A DNA stretch of 64,000 bases from Bradyrhizobium icense. GTDB lineage: Bacteria > Pseudomonadota > Alphaproteobacteria > Rhizobiales > Xanthobacteraceae. Both the position numbers and the translations under genes were made by a program. The stretch covers positions 5,146,001-5,210,000 of the forward strand of contig NZ_CP016428.1 in NCBI RefSeq assembly GCF_001693385.1, written 5' to 3'. Under the pieces are notes generated by a model, which was not told the DNA's origin, made no database searches, and was given only the letters and a program-made list of their open reading frames with translations. Position 1 is the first letter of the stretch, and every line of letters begins with the position of its first letter. Below are positions 39,361 to 49,349 of this stretch, piece after piece.

Positions 39361-39925
39361 GATTGTCCCCTCTACACCATCGCGGATTAAGAAGAGGATT
39401 TCTTATGGGTAGCCGATCATACGGCTCATCCCGTTAGAGGATTTGTGATGCCCGGCTCAACCGCCGTCGAGTCGATCGCCAACCCCAGGTACAATCGCGC
39501 CTTCGTAGGTCGGCGAACAGTCACGCCGTCAACCTTGCACGTACTCCTGAACAGAACAGTGCCAAAATATAGCTCACTAATTCAATAGGATCAACCGCGC
39601 GCCCATACCCGATGACCACGCTAGGGTCTCAAAGGAAGCGGTCGCTACAAGGCAGTTCTTCTTGAATCGGCCCACAGGATCTTCGCAAGTTTTAGTCTAC
39701 GCACACCGCCCTGCTTTCGATGTCCTGCCCTAAATTTGTCGTTGCCGTCGGCTGCCAAGGCGAGGGAGAAATTAGGAGGGAGTCCGGTTTGCCAGCGGAT
39801 CCTAAGTAGCATCGAGCACACCAGGAAGACCTTCAAGCCAGTCCCAACACAGAGTTGCTCAGACTTCGCAATTCAGAGCGGGCCGGCTCGTCCTAGCTGC
39901 GACACGCAAATATGGAAACGAACAG
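39361..39925. other. Intergenic, nothing recognised
   Basis: The short frames on both strands are without motifs. The AT content is locally higher near 39540-39600, which might hold a promoter for the kinase gene. Confidence 0.4.
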
Positions 39926-41185
39926 CTATGGGAACAGCCCACGTGTCTCCTTTGCACTGCGAACACGCTCCACACCTATAGCCATTGCCGCGGTGCGATT
40001 GAATATGTTCTCCCGCCCACTTCGTGCCAGTACGCGCTCGAAGGCACGATCCAGAAGTTGATACTCCCGACGCATTACCTCCTCCTCCTCCCAGAATAAC
40101 CGCTGGAGATCCTGCACCCATTCGAAGTAGCTGACCACCACACCTCCCGAATTGCACAGAATGTCGGGGATGAGGAAGATTTCCTCCTGACGGCCTTCCA
40201 GGATCCGATCGGCTTCCGGTGTTGTCGGGCCGTTGGCGCCCTCGGCAAGAATACGGCAGCGCAGCTTGCCCGCTATTTCGGCGTCGATGACCCGTTCCAC
40301 TGCAGCCGGAACAAGCACGTCACAGGGCATCGTCAGCATCTCTGCTGGGTCTAGAGCGAGCTCGTTGGAGTAGCCATCCAGGCTACCTTGCGAGGCCGCA
40401 TGTCTGACCAGCTGTGGTATGTCGAGCCCCCGAGACTGATAGAGCGCGCCCGTGTGATCGCTGACCGCGATCACCTTCACCCCCATATTGTGCAGCTCGA
40501 GCGCGGCGATCGAACCGACATTTCCAAAGCCTTGAACGACGGCTGTTGCGCCATTGAGTCGGATCTTGAGCTCGTCCGCGGCGCGGCGAACCAAATGAGC
40601 CACACCCCGGCCTGTCGCTTCACGGCGACCGAGCGTACCGCCGGCGCTGACAGGTTTGCCTGTCACGATCTCGGTGACGGTTTGGCCCTGATACATCGAG
40701 TATGTATCCATGAACCACGCCATGATCTGCTCGTTTGTCCCAAGGTCGGGAGCCATGACATCTGTGTGCGGCCCAACAAAGGGGATCATTTCCTGCATAT
40801 ACCGGCGCGACAGGGCCTCAAGCTCACGCTTTGACAAGCTGGAAGGGTCGACGTTAATTCCGCCCTTGGCGCCACCATATGGCAATCCGACCAGCGCGCA
40901 CTTCCAGCTCATCCAGATAGCGAGCGCTGCGACTTCGCCGAGGTCAACTGTTGGCGCGAATCTGGTACCCCCTTTTGTCGGGCCAAGCGTCAGGTGGTGC
41001 TGCACCCGGTAGCCCTCGAACACCGCCGTTGTGCCGTCATCACGGTGAATTGGACACGACACCGTGACGGATCGCTTCGGCAGCAGTAGGCGGGGTCTTG
41101 CGTCATCCGGTATGCCCAGATAATTCGCGATCACCTCGAATTGCTTTACGGCCATCTCAAACACTGGCCCACGGTATGCAGTCAC
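39926..41185 (-). CDS. Glutamate/leucine/phenylalanine/valine dehydrogenase family enzyme
   Basis: This 419-residue NAD(P)-dependent amino-acid dehydrogenase most likely deaminates glutamate. It has the substrate and catalytic block LPYGGAKGGINVDP with the active-site lysine, APDLGTNEQIMAWFMDTYS, the Rossmann motif VVQGFGNVGS, and LAEGANGPTTPEA. The GTG start has a perfect AGGAG five bases upstream. The length fits hexameric NAD-type GDH. Together with ald nearby it suggests a nitrogen and amino-acid turnover module, though the genes are not one operon. Confidence 0.92.
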   Translation of the reverse strand: MTAYRGPVFEMAVKQFEVIANYLGIPDDARPRLLLPKRSVTVSCPIHRDDGTTAVFEGYRVQHHLTLGPTKGGTRFAPTVDLGEVAALAIWMSWKCALVGLPYGGAKGGINVDPSSLSKRELEALSRRYMQEMIPFVGPHTDVMAPDLGTNEQIMAWFMDTYSMYQGQTVTEIVTGKPVSAGGTLGRREATGRGVAHLVRRAADELKIRLNGATAVVQGFGNVGSIAALELHNMGVKVIAVSDHTGALYQSRGLDIPQLVRHAASQGSLDGYSNELALDPAEMLTMPCDVLVPAAVERVIDAEIAGKLRCRILAEGANGPTTPEADRILEGRQEEIFLIPDILCNSGGVVVSYFEWVQDLQRLFWEEEEVMRREYQLLDRAFERVLARSGRENIFNRTAAMAIGVERVRSAKETRGLFP

Positions 41186-41994
41186 GCTAGCTCCTGAGGC
41201 TGGATTTGAAACATCGGCTGCTCATGCGACAGCGCACAAGCTCCCTAGTGCGGGTTGCGCGTTTTGCGATGTGGGGGAGACAATTTATTCAATCAGCAAG
41301 ATCGCGCCTCGCGGTCACGCCAAAAATACAACCAATGCGACGAAAGCGAGATTGACCAAGGCCGCCACGAATGCCCAACAGCGAATCGCCGCGGGCGAAA
41401 ATTCAAGACTGTCCTGCGAAGTGTCGACCCAAAGTGGCGGCATTCAAGTTAGCTCCAAGGAGCGGGTTAAGAGACAAACCTGCATAAGAGCAGAACCGCC
41501 CACGCCGCCAAAACCGACCGCTTCGAACGCCTTTAGAGCCTTGCCGTTACGCCGACCGAACTCCCAAATGAGGAGCCCTCCTCTCGGCTCCGTCGCAGCT
41601 GACAACAGGTGCGTAGGCCGCATCAACATCGCTTCTCGATCCGGCAAGTGGATCCCGCGGGTCGGCCGCTGTTCTACCCCTCACGTTCGATCTCCCATCC
41701 AGTGATGACAGAATAACATTCCTAACGCACGATACTCGGCGTTACGCCCGGCATTCCTCCACTATTTCGGTGAAATTCATCGCAGAAGCGCTGGCTTGCG
41801 AGGCATTTCTTCAGATCCCGCCGAAAGGCCGATCGAATCGATTTATTGGCCGACAAGTCGAGCAGCTTTGGTTGAACGGCCGAGGGATCGTCCTCGCGCC
41901 GGCAAGAGGTAACGTCCTTTTTTGACGTATGCTGCAAGCTGGTAGAGGCGAGGCCTTTTGCAATAGAAAGCAACGGTCTTTCTCCTGCGTACAA
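41186..41994. other. 0.8 kb without a supported gene
   Basis: On the minus strand a fragment near 41300-41400 reads AIRCWAFVAALVNLAFVALV, like the last membrane helix of a lost protein. Nothing else is recognisable. Confidence 0.4.
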
Positions 41995-42777
41995 TTAGCC
42001 GGTCGTTGTGAGATTGAGTTTCAGCGTATGCGGCAGCGATCGGCCACCGTCCATGATGATTGATTGTCCCGTCACAGCAGAAAAATCTGGAGTACAGAGA
42101 AGGGCTGACATTCGGGCAACCTCCTGTTCCGTCACGAGTCTTGCCAAGGGCGTTTCCGCGATCACGGAGCTCTTGTAGTCGACCATCGTGTCGGTGCGTT
42201 CGCTGGCGATCTGGCCGGGCACAATTGCATTGACGGTGACCAGTGGCGCAAATTCGAGCGCGAGGCATTCCGTCAAATGGATGAGAGCCTGTTTGGCAAG
42301 GCCATATACCGAATGCGACCGCGCGTAAGCCGAGGTTGCGCTCACATTGATGATCCGTCCCCAACCGGTTCGCTCCATGCCTGCGATCGCGCTTTGAGCG
42401 AGCTGGTACGGCGCCCTTACGTTGATCGCCATGACCGTCTCCCACTGCGAGAGGGGCAACGACCGAAACGGCGCATCCGCATAGGGACCTGCATTGTTGA
42501 CCAGGATGTTGACGTCTCCGAGACGCTCCGCGATGCGCGAAACGAGTGCATACGGCACCTCGGGATCGCTGAGGTGACCCGGAAAGACCGCTGCCTTTCC
42601 ACCGATTGCAGCGATGCGAGCGCAAACGCTTTCGCCGTCACTTAATGCACGCCGGCAGTGCACTGCGACACGCGCCCCTCGCCTAGCGAGTTCGATGGCG
42701 ATTGCAGCGCCCGCGCCGGACGAAGAACCGGTGACAAGGGCGACCTTGCCCTCAAGATCTTTTTCGCCCGCACTCAT
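41995..42777 (-). CDS. Short-chain dehydrogenase/reductase
   Basis: This 260-residue SDR with a Rossmann fold has the cofactor motif TGSSSGAGAAIA, NNAGPYAD, and the catalytic S, Y and K in INVSATSAYARSHSVYGLAKQA. The C-terminal GQSIIMDGGRSL is typical of FabG-like oxidoreductases. Its start overlaps the stop of the HapK-like gene by four bases, so both belong to the minus-strand catabolic cluster that includes the LLM oxidoreductase. It probably oxidises or reduces an alcohol or ketone intermediate. Confidence 0.92.
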   Translation of the reverse strand: MSAGEKDLEGKVALVTGSSSGAGAAIAIELARRGARVAVHCRRALSDGESVCARIAAIGGKAAVFPGHLSDPEVPYALVSRIAERLGDVNILVNNAGPYADAPFRSLPLSQWETVMAINVRAPYQLAQSAIAGMERTGWGRIINVSATSAYARSHSVYGLAKQALIHLTECLALEFAPLVTVNAIVPGQIASERTDTMVDYKSSVIAETPLARLVTEQEVARMSALLCTPDFSAVTGQSIIMDGGRSLPHTLKLNLTTTG

Positions 42778-43094
42778 GGATCAATGCTCGTAGACCAGAT
42801 GAACTTCAGTTTCGACTCGTCTAGATATTTATTGTGTATTAGTTCGATCAGATCCTTGGCGGATGTGGACAGCTCCGCCTCGTAGGCGGCGCGATCGGTT
42901 ACTTCGATCCGTTCTATATAGTCCCAAGGGCCGCCCTCGAACGGCACCGGTTCGGTCAGACGATGAATCCGATAGCTGGTAATCGTCTTCAGCTTTGCTG
43001 TGAACGGATAGTCGATCTCGCGTTCGAATCGCTCGTACTCGTCGCGGTCGATGCCGGGCTTCAATGCGGTCAGGATATAAACGACCGTCGTCAT
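42774..43094 (-). CDS. REDY/HapK-like dimeric alpha-beta barrel protein
   Basis: This 106-residue protein reads VVYILTALKPGIDRDEYERFEREIDYPF, then YIERIEVTDRAAYEAEL, which I associate with the small HapK (REDY-like) family in the dimeric ferredoxin-like barrel group. The role of these proteins is poorly known; several sit next to oxidoreductases in catabolic or pigment clusters. Four-base overlap with the SDR gene suggests coupled translation. Confidence 0.65.
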   Translation of the reverse strand: MTTVVYILTALKPGIDRDEYERFEREIDYPFTAKLKTITSYRIHRLTEPVPFEGGPWDYIERIEVTDRAAYEAELSTSAKDLIELIHNKYLDESKLKFIWSTSIDP

Positions 43095-43441
43095 AGTCTG
43101 CTCCTTGTAAACTACTGCGACTTAGCGAAAGCGAGAGAACTCTCGCTTTGCGAATCCTTCTTGGCCCTTAGTTCAATCTTTTGAGACGCCTCACTGTTGC
43201 CGATCGAGCATCGGGGCCAGTCGCGAATTTCCCTGGATCAGGCTTCGGACTGACCGAATGCCAACGATTCCATCGTTCATCGCCATGGCTCGGCGAATGC
43301 TGGGGAGGCGCCGATCTGTCGCGCCTGCTTTTTTATCGAACAAGCTCATCATCTTGGATCTCCCGCCCGTGCCTGCACTACACTCTCAAATGCAATACGC
43401 GTGCCCCGTCGATCGGATTCCAACGAAACGAATCGTGAGAC
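43095..43441. other. Spacer between LLM and HapK-like genes
   Basis: No convincing gene or hairpin is seen in this 350-base stretch. Confidence 0.4.
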
Positions 43442-44497
43442 CTAAACCGTCCCGTTGTCGGACTCTTTCGCAAAAGCCGTCTCGACAGCGGGCCAGACTT
43501 GCGTTCCGAATCGCACAATAACGTCCTCATAGGTGGTGCCAGGAGCCGGAACCGGAAAGATGTTGAAGCCCGTGATGCCGGCGCGGCGAAGGTCAACCAT
43601 GTGTTGGGTTATTTCCTGCACAGTCCCGCAGAGAGTGAGAGCGTCGACATGCCTGTCGGTGACGAGAGGAAAAAGAGGCGCGAACGGGGCCACCCCGGCA
43701 GCATAGGGAACGGGACCAATGGCTTCGACGACATTCTTCGGCAGAGTCAATCCTTGTGCTTCCAGCGTGTAGAACCTCGAATTGGCTTGCGCGATGACCC
43801 GTGTCACCGAAGGCCGCAATATATCCCGCGCTTGCTTACCGTCATTAGTGATACAACAATCGAGTCGCGCGACGAGCTTGACCTCGTTCGGAGAACGGCC
43901 GGCCTTCCGCGCACCTTCGGCGACCGTCGATGCGAAGGCCTTTGCTTCTTCGACGGAGCCACAGCCCTCCATCATCACGCCGTCGGCGATTGCACCGCCC
44001 ATTTTCTGGCCCAGCGGTCCGTTGCTAGCGACGCGAACAGGAACACGCGATCGCAGCGGCGCGAAATTCAACCGGCCGCGGTGACACTGAATGATCTCGC
44101 CCTGGTAGTCGACCTCCTGCCCGGCCATGAGCTGACGGATCAGATCAACGGCTTCGCGAATGGCGAGCGGGGGCTTGCGCGATTGGATCCCGAGCTCCGC
44201 AAAGCCGGAGACGCCGGCGCCGATGCCGAGAATGGCGCGGCCTTCCGAAACTTCATCGAGGGTGCCCAAAGCCATGGCGGTTAGAGCTGGATGGCGCGCG
44301 AATGGATCGGTGACGCAGGGACCGAGATTGACGCGCGCGGTTTGCCCCGCCAGAAACGAGAGGCACGAGTAGGTTTCTCGGAAAAATCGCTCATCAGCGA
44401 GCCAGACGGTCTCGAATCCGCTCTCTTCGGCAAGCCTGGTGCGAGCCGCAAGGCCAGCCACGGGCTGGTCGCCAAGCATCAACAGTTCTATGGACAT
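43442..44497 (-). CDS. LLM-class (luciferase-like) flavin- or F420-dependent oxidoreductase
   Basis: This 351-residue protein runs from the ATG at 44497 (GGAGAAG just upstream). It is a bacterial-luciferase-like TIM barrel: LAARTRLAEESGFETVWLADERFF, GPCVTDPFARHPALTA, AILGIGAGVSGFAELG, PVRVASNGPLGQKMGG. The look is that of the F420-dependent methylene-tetrahydromethanopterin-reductase-like subgroup rather than FMN monooxygenases. That view is helped by the F420 biosynthesis genes 15 kb away, but sequence alone does not settle the cofactor. It lies between an ABC binding protein and an SDR, as expected for a catabolic enzyme. Confidence 0.85.
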   Translation of the reverse strand: MSIELLMLGDQPVAGLAARTRLAEESGFETVWLADERFFRETYSCLSFLAGQTARVNLGPCVTDPFARHPALTAMALGTLDEVSEGRAILGIGAGVSGFAELGIQSRKPPLAIREAVDLIRQLMAGQEVDYQGEIIQCHRGRLNFAPLRSRVPVRVASNGPLGQKMGGAIADGVMMEGCGSVEEAKAFASTVAEGARKAGRSPNEVKLVARLDCCITNDGKQARDILRPSVTRVIAQANSRFYTLEAQGLTLPKNVVEAIGPVPYAAGVAPFAPLFPLVTDRHVDALTLCGTVQEITQHMVDLRRAGITGFNIFPVPAPGTTYEDVIVRFGTQVWPAVETAFAKESDNGTV

Positions 44498-44940
44498 CAA
44501 CTTCTCCGATCATTGTCTTCGGCCGCGCCGGGCAGCTGATCCGGCCGATAGGTGATGGTTGTCTTCAGCCTTCGGCAAAGGGCGTTACGGCGTTAGAACA
44601 TCTCGTCTCAAGGCCACGCCTATTTGAAGAGGACCTTTCAACTTAAGGGCCAAGAACGGGGCTGCGCCGCTTGCATGGTGGGCAGTGGACGGTGGCTCGT
44701 TCTCGATCGGCGAGGGTGAGACGCTGGGCCTTGTCGGCGAAGTTGGCCGCGGCAACTCCACGCAGCACGATGACTGATACGCGTCATGGAACCGATGGGA
44801 GGTTAGGATTGTCGGGCAAGAGCTCGATCAGGGACAAACCGATCACCCTGACGCCGAACAAGGTCGGCGCCAGCGGAGTTACTCTACGGGGCACGGAAGC
44901 TAAGCACGACATGACTTATTCAGCGCATCCGGGCGTCGCT
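44498..44940. other. Spacer with an ABC ATPase relic
   Basis: The stretch holds a short plus-strand relic of an oligopeptide ABC ATPase (44685-44777). No intact gene is present. Confidence 0.5.
44685..44777 (+). pseudogene. Relic of an oligopeptide ABC transporter ATPase (DppF-like)
   Basis: The plus strand reads FSIGEGETLGLVGEVGRGNS. This is the Walker A neighbourhood of DppF/OppF ATPases (normally ETLGLVGESGCGKST), with the key lysine replaced by asparagine and a stop soon after. Only about 30 codons remain. It suggests that a full dipeptide-type ABC operon once stood here. Confidence 0.65.
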
Positions 44941-46566
44941 TCAAGCCAGCTTCATTTTGCTGAAGCGCTCAAAGGAATCCCAATACTTCGCAACGCCCGC
45001 GAGCTCGGAACGCGTCACTCTGGCCCAATTGTCGTACCAAAGCAGACCCCAGGCCGCATCATTCAGAAGGATCTTCTGCGCCTCCTTGACCCCGGCCATA
45101 CGCTTGGCAGGATCAGCCTCGCGCATATTGTCGTCGATTATCTTATCGAGGACCTGATTGGCGTAGGCTCCCTTGTTGGTCGCCGTCGCCTTACTATGGA
45201 AGTTCCAATAGAGGTGATAAACTGGATCGTTGATCCAGGATTGCCAGGATTCAATCGACAGCTCATGCCCGCCGCTCGATGACAGCTGGCGGAAGGTTGC
45301 GTCGGTCTCCTTCTCGATGCTGACTTGAAAGCCGATTTTCTCCAGCTCGCGCTGGATCCAAATCGCTGCCTGCTCGTGTGGCGCATAGCCCACACGGACC
45401 GCAAGCTTTACTGGGATTGGTCCTGAGCCGTGACCCGCTTCGGCCATCAATGACTTGGCCTTGCCGACATCATATTTGTACGGCGAGAGCGAACCGTCAT
45501 AGCCGGGGGTCTGAGCTGCGATCGGGCTTTTCATCTGCTCGCCATAGCCGTAAAGGACGTTTGGGATGATCGCGTGGATCGGCATCGCGTAGTTGATCGC
45601 TTGACGAACCTTCACGTTGTCGAACGGCTTCTTTTTCAGATTCATGCAGAGGAAATTGCAGTTGGTGTCGGGCAGAGACACCACGGTGAGGCCCGGCGCG
45701 CCCTCGAGATTCTTGAGATTTTTGGGCGACATCGAGTTAGGGCCGACCACCATATCGATGGCCTTGCGCTTGAGCAGCAGAATCCGGTCCGCCTCATTGG
45801 ACGCATATTTGATGACGATGCGCCTGAAATACGGTGCCGGTCCCCAATAACCGGGGGTCGCTTCCAGGATCACCTCGACGCCCGGATTGTTGCTCACGGG
45901 TTTGTAGGGCCCAAGCCCGGCCGTGTTGCGCTTGAGCCATTGAGCGGCCCAGGGGTCGTCGGCAGTCGCGTGTAGCTTGATCTCGTCGGGATCAAGAAGT
46001 GCGTTGTTGGACAGGGCGAGCACATCGAGCAACATAGCGCTTGGTGCCGGCAGGTTGATGGCAAAGGTGCTGTCGTCGCGAACCTCGAACTGATCTGCCT
46101 GCGTCACCCCGATCATGGTCGGAAAGATGAGCCGCATATAGCCGGGTGATTGCAGTCCGCGGTCAAAGAGATATTTCACCGCCTGGGCATTGACCGGCCG
46201 GCCGCTCGGAAACTTCAAGCCTTGTCGGATCTTTACGACAAGGGTCTTACCGTCATTCTCAAATTTCCAGCTTTCGCCGATGCCACCGATGAAAACACCG
46301 GGTTTGGAAATCGACAGGTTAGGCGACCCGGTGACTGGCTCCGCCCCCCAGCCCAGCACCGTGTCGTAGATGTTTGCCTGAACGATGTAGGCGCCATCGG
46401 ACTTGAACTGCGACGGATCGAAGGAATCGATATCGGCGCCCCAGGCGACGGTGAGGGTCGGAACAGCCTGCGCATGTGCAGGTCCGGTAAGAAGGTCCGG
46501 CGTGAACATCGCGCTTCCACTCGCCGCCAGCTTGAGGAAGTTGCGGCGCGACTGGTTTCCAAACAT
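44941..46566 (-). CDS. ABC transporter substrate-binding protein, family 5 (dipeptide/oligopeptide type)
   Basis: This 541-residue periplasmic binding protein starts with a Tat-type signal (SRRNFLKLAASGSAMF, cleavage after AHA). The family-5 pattern follows: VAWGADIDSFDPSQF, LVVKIRQGLKFPSGRPV, DNVKVRQAINYAMP and a C-terminal NDAAWGLLWYDN. It would capture a peptide or other organic solute for an ABC importer. No permease or ATPase genes remain beside it, only a relic. It may use a transporter encoded elsewhere or be left over. Confidence 0.9.
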   Translation of the reverse strand: MFGNQSRRNFLKLAASGSAMFTPDLLTGPAHAQAVPTLTVAWGADIDSFDPSQFKSDGAYIVQANIYDTVLGWGAEPVTGSPNLSISKPGVFIGGIGESWKFENDGKTLVVKIRQGLKFPSGRPVNAQAVKYLFDRGLQSPGYMRLIFPTMIGVTQADQFEVRDDSTFAINLPAPSAMLLDVLALSNNALLDPDEIKLHATADDPWAAQWLKRNTAGLGPYKPVSNNPGVEVILEATPGYWGPAPYFRRIVIKYASNEADRILLLKRKAIDMVVGPNSMSPKNLKNLEGAPGLTVVSLPDTNCNFLCMNLKKKPFDNVKVRQAINYAMPIHAIIPNVLYGYGEQMKSPIAAQTPGYDGSLSPYKYDVGKAKSLMAEAGHGSGPIPVKLAVRVGYAPHEQAAIWIQRELEKIGFQVSIEKETDATFRQLSSSGGHELSIESWQSWINDPVYHLYWNFHSKATATNKGAYANQVLDKIIDDNMREADPAKRMAGVKEAQKILLNDAAWGLLWYDNWARVTRSELAGVAKYWDSFERFSKMKLA

Positions 46567-46679
46567 TCAAGTCCCCCTGCCTAGATTGTCGATTTGAGTG
46601 AACAAGCTCGAAGTATGGTTTGGCCTGGGTAAGCCTCAGGCAGCCTCCTGCAAAGGAGCAGCGACGAAGTTCGCCTGCC

Positions 46680-46772
46680 TCAGTACAGACTTACCGAAGG
46701 TGACGCCGAACAACACCCAGCGATCAGGTCGCGCAACTCGGGATAAAGTACCAGACGCTGCACGACACTCAT
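46680..46772 (-). pseudogene. Truncated SDR start, duplicate of the gene at 55.7 kb
   Basis: The ATG overlaps the GntR stop exactly as in the second GntR-SDR pair. The reading MSVVQRLVLYPELRDLI matches MSVLQRLVPYPELRVLI at the start of the intact SDR (54962-55750), then diverges after about 17 codons and stops. It is the leftover of a duplicated GntR-SDR unit. Confidence 0.8.
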
Positions 46773-47503
46773 GCCGACACATCTCGGCGCCTGCGCTTTG
46801 GAGCAGCGACCGATCGAGCCTTTTCCGGTTTGTCGATAACGCGCGACAGACAATTGGCCGCCTGCATGATGTCATCGGTCACAGCCGCGCGAGCGGCGGG
46901 ACCGTCTCGATGCATCAGCGCATCGAGGATGCGGCGGTGCGCGTCCATGGAGCGCCGCAGGTGCGTGGCGTCGGGTGCAACGAGCACGAAGCAAGGACCG
47001 ATCAGGACCCAGAAATTCTCGACCGCACCAAGGATGATGGGCGCTTGAGCGATCTCATAAATCCGCCGGTGAAAGGCGAAATTCGCCGATAGATAACCGG
47101 GCACATTGAGCGCGTCGGCGGCTGCCTGGAGGCGATCATAGAGCTGCGTGATTTCGGCATCATCAACGCCCGTCATGCGGGAGGCTGCGCGCTCGGCCAG
47201 GAGCCCCTCAAGCGCCACCCGTGCATCGCGCACATCGCGCAGTTGCGCCCCCGACAGCTGAACCACGCTCAGCCGCGCCGTGTCGCTGAACTCGAATGCG
47301 CCTTCAGCCTGTAGGCGGCGCAACGCCTCGCGCACCGGCATCGGGCTCGAGCCCAGTGCCTCGGCAAGACCACGAATTGTCAGCCTCTGGCCCGGCGCGA
47401 AGCGGCCGGCCATCACGCCGTCGCGCAAATGACGGTAAACCTGATCTGCCATCGAATCCCGCGCAACAGACGGCAGTGGCGGCAGCGGCTTAGTATCCTT
47501 CAC
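46769..47503 (-). CDS. GntR-family regulator with FCD domain, copy 1
   Basis: The GTG at 47503 has GGGGAG seven bases upstream and gives 244 residues. The N-terminal winged helix (VYRHLRDGVMAGRFAPGQRL, then LAEALGSSPMPVREALRRLQ) is followed by an all-helical FCD ligand-binding domain with its metal-site histidines (NFAFHRRIYEIAQ, SMDAHRRILDAL). It is nearly the same protein as copy 2 at 55747-56487, with no gaps. A candidate operator ATATGTGATCACA lies 28 bases before the start, so it is probably autoregulated. It likely controls the neighbouring catabolic genes. Confidence 0.92.
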   Translation of the reverse strand: MKDTKPLPPLPSVARDSMADQVYRHLRDGVMAGRFAPGQRLTIRGLAEALGSSPMPVREALRRLQAEGAFEFSDTARLSVVQLSGAQLRDVRDARVALEGLLAERAASRMTGVDDAEITQLYDRLQAAADALNVPGYLSANFAFHRRIYEIAQAPIILGAVENFWVLIGPCFVLVAPDATHLRRSMDAHRRILDALMHRDGPAARAAVTDDIMQAANCLSRVIDKPEKARSVAAPKRRRRDVSA

Positions 47504-47530
47504 CTTCGCACTCCCCCGTTTTGATCCTAG

Positions 47531-47546
47531 ATATGTGATCACAAAT
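47531..47546 (-). promoter_or_regulatory. Candidate GntR operator, site 1
   Basis: ATATGTGATCACAAAT contains the perfect palindrome TGTGATCACA and lies just upstream of GntR copy 1. The same word occurs upstream of copy 2 and at 59628. Confidence 0.7.
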
Positions 47547-47628
47547 TGATGCCACCGTCAAGCTATCTCCCTGCCCGCTCCTTTGGAACGCAGCCGCTTG
47601 CGACCATCAAGCGCAGGATAGTGGCTCT

Positions 47629-49349
47629 TCAACTCGAGCTGGGCAAGCCTGACGTGTCAATAACTGAGTTACTGGAGCACGAATTCGACTCCGATTTTCG
47701 CCCCTCTTTGGCAATCCGCTCATAGACCCTACTAGCATCTATGGCATAGCGAGACGGCTTCTCCGCGATGTACCGATGTGCTTCCTCGAGCAGCAGATGG
47801 ATCGGAAACCGGTTCCGGGGATCTGCTTGCCGGAGCAAGCGGAAGGTCATTCTAGCGAGCACCGACGCTACGAGTTCGACAACCTCGTCCTCCACCGCAT
47901 TCATATCGATGATCACGATCTGGTTGCGCTTGACCCAACCCGCTCCATCGCGCGCCAAACCGAGGAGCTGCTCAAGGAAGTTTTCGAGCGACGGCCCGGC
48001 TTGGTTTCCTTGAAGGTCGTAGCGCAGGAACGCATATTCAAGCCGCTCCTCGAGCGACTTGAAACGTGTCAGCATCTGCGAGCAATAATCGCGGATCTGA
48101 CGGTTGCCATGGGCCTCTTCGTATAGGATCGCCAGGTCGAGCGCCTCTCCTAACGCGGAAAATTCAAAGGGAAGGTTGGCATATGCCGGGAACTTCAGGC
48201 CCTCGATGATAAATCCGCCGCCGTTGGCGTTCCCTAACAAATAAGTTGTCAGACCGGCAGGGTTGGCCATCTGCCCGAAGCCGATCTTGATAAATGGCGC
48301 GATCTTTTGGTTGTTGATCTCCGGCGTGTTGAATCTTTGCAGCAGACCGACCATGCGATCATGTTTTGACGGGCTGCCTGTATCGTCGCGAAGAATCTGG
48401 CTCAAGCAAGTAGCGAGAATGTGGTTCTTGATTCCCTTCAGCTCCGCCGCGCTCCCGGCCGAGAACAATGTTGCCAAGCCGAGCGCCATGCGCAGTATAT
48501 TGGTAGCTGAGTACGTTCGCTAGCCTGGAGAAGCAGCTCCCATTCCGACTGCTCTAAAAACCAATGTGGTAGACGAAAGCGCTCCTTGCTGGCGGTGCCA
48601 TCCAGAATGACATGATCCTCGCCGATTTGCTTGCCTTCGGAGAGCGGCGACAGCGCCTTCGCATATTCTCCATTGACGTCGAATACGACGAACGTTGCAC
48701 CGCGAGCATGGTGTTCTTCCGCCTTTTCGAACAAGGATTGAAGCACCAATGCGACAGTGCAGGACTTCCCACTACCGGTGTTTCCCAAGACGGCAGTGTG
48801 TCCGCCGAAGAAATCATCGATCCTGACCTTGACGTCGTAACCCTCGAATATGACGGATCGGCCAATCGTCAATGCGCGATAGCGGGTTGCCCCAGGAGGC
48901 GTGGGCGGAACATTGTCGATCGGGGGTGTAGGCTCAGAAGGATGATCGGTTTCGAAAACTCGATCCAGTTCCGCGTCGAGCGCATACAGCGCATCGGCAT
49001 AGAGTGACGGGAACACCGAGACGCCGAAGCGAAACCTCTCGCGCCGATCTTGTGGCAACATGCCGACGGGAACGACATCGAGATACTTTGCCGAGGAAGC
49101 CTTATCGAGCTCCCCTTCACTGCGACTAACATGACCAACGTCGCGCTCGCGCAGGCCGACGACCTCGACAACCACGTACTCGGTTTGCACCGCGACCATC
49201 AGGAACGATCCGAGCCTGGCGACATAGTGAACGTCGTCAAAGCCGACGACGGTGAAGTTGTCGGTGCCCGCATGCATCTCAATTACGAAGCGGTCGGCTG
49301 CAACCGAGACCACCTTGCCTATTGCGCGCGTCCGATCGTCACGACTCAT
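47629..49349 (-). pseudogene. HerA-like ATPase of a SIR2-HerA defence pair, frameshifted
   Basis: The first segment (49349 to about 48490) holds the N-terminal barrel and Walker A GNTGSGKSCT with FVVFDVNGEY. A second frame continues with LATLFSAGSAAELKGIKNH, NQIVIIDMNAVEDEV and HLLLEEAHRYIAE and ends at 47629. A further shift near 47700 removes the expected IGVEFVLASQRPSELS end. HerA forms a hexameric ATPase that acts with SIR2 NADase in phage defence. Two disruptions mean this copy is probably dead. It overlaps the SIR2 gene by about ten bases. Confidence 0.8.
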
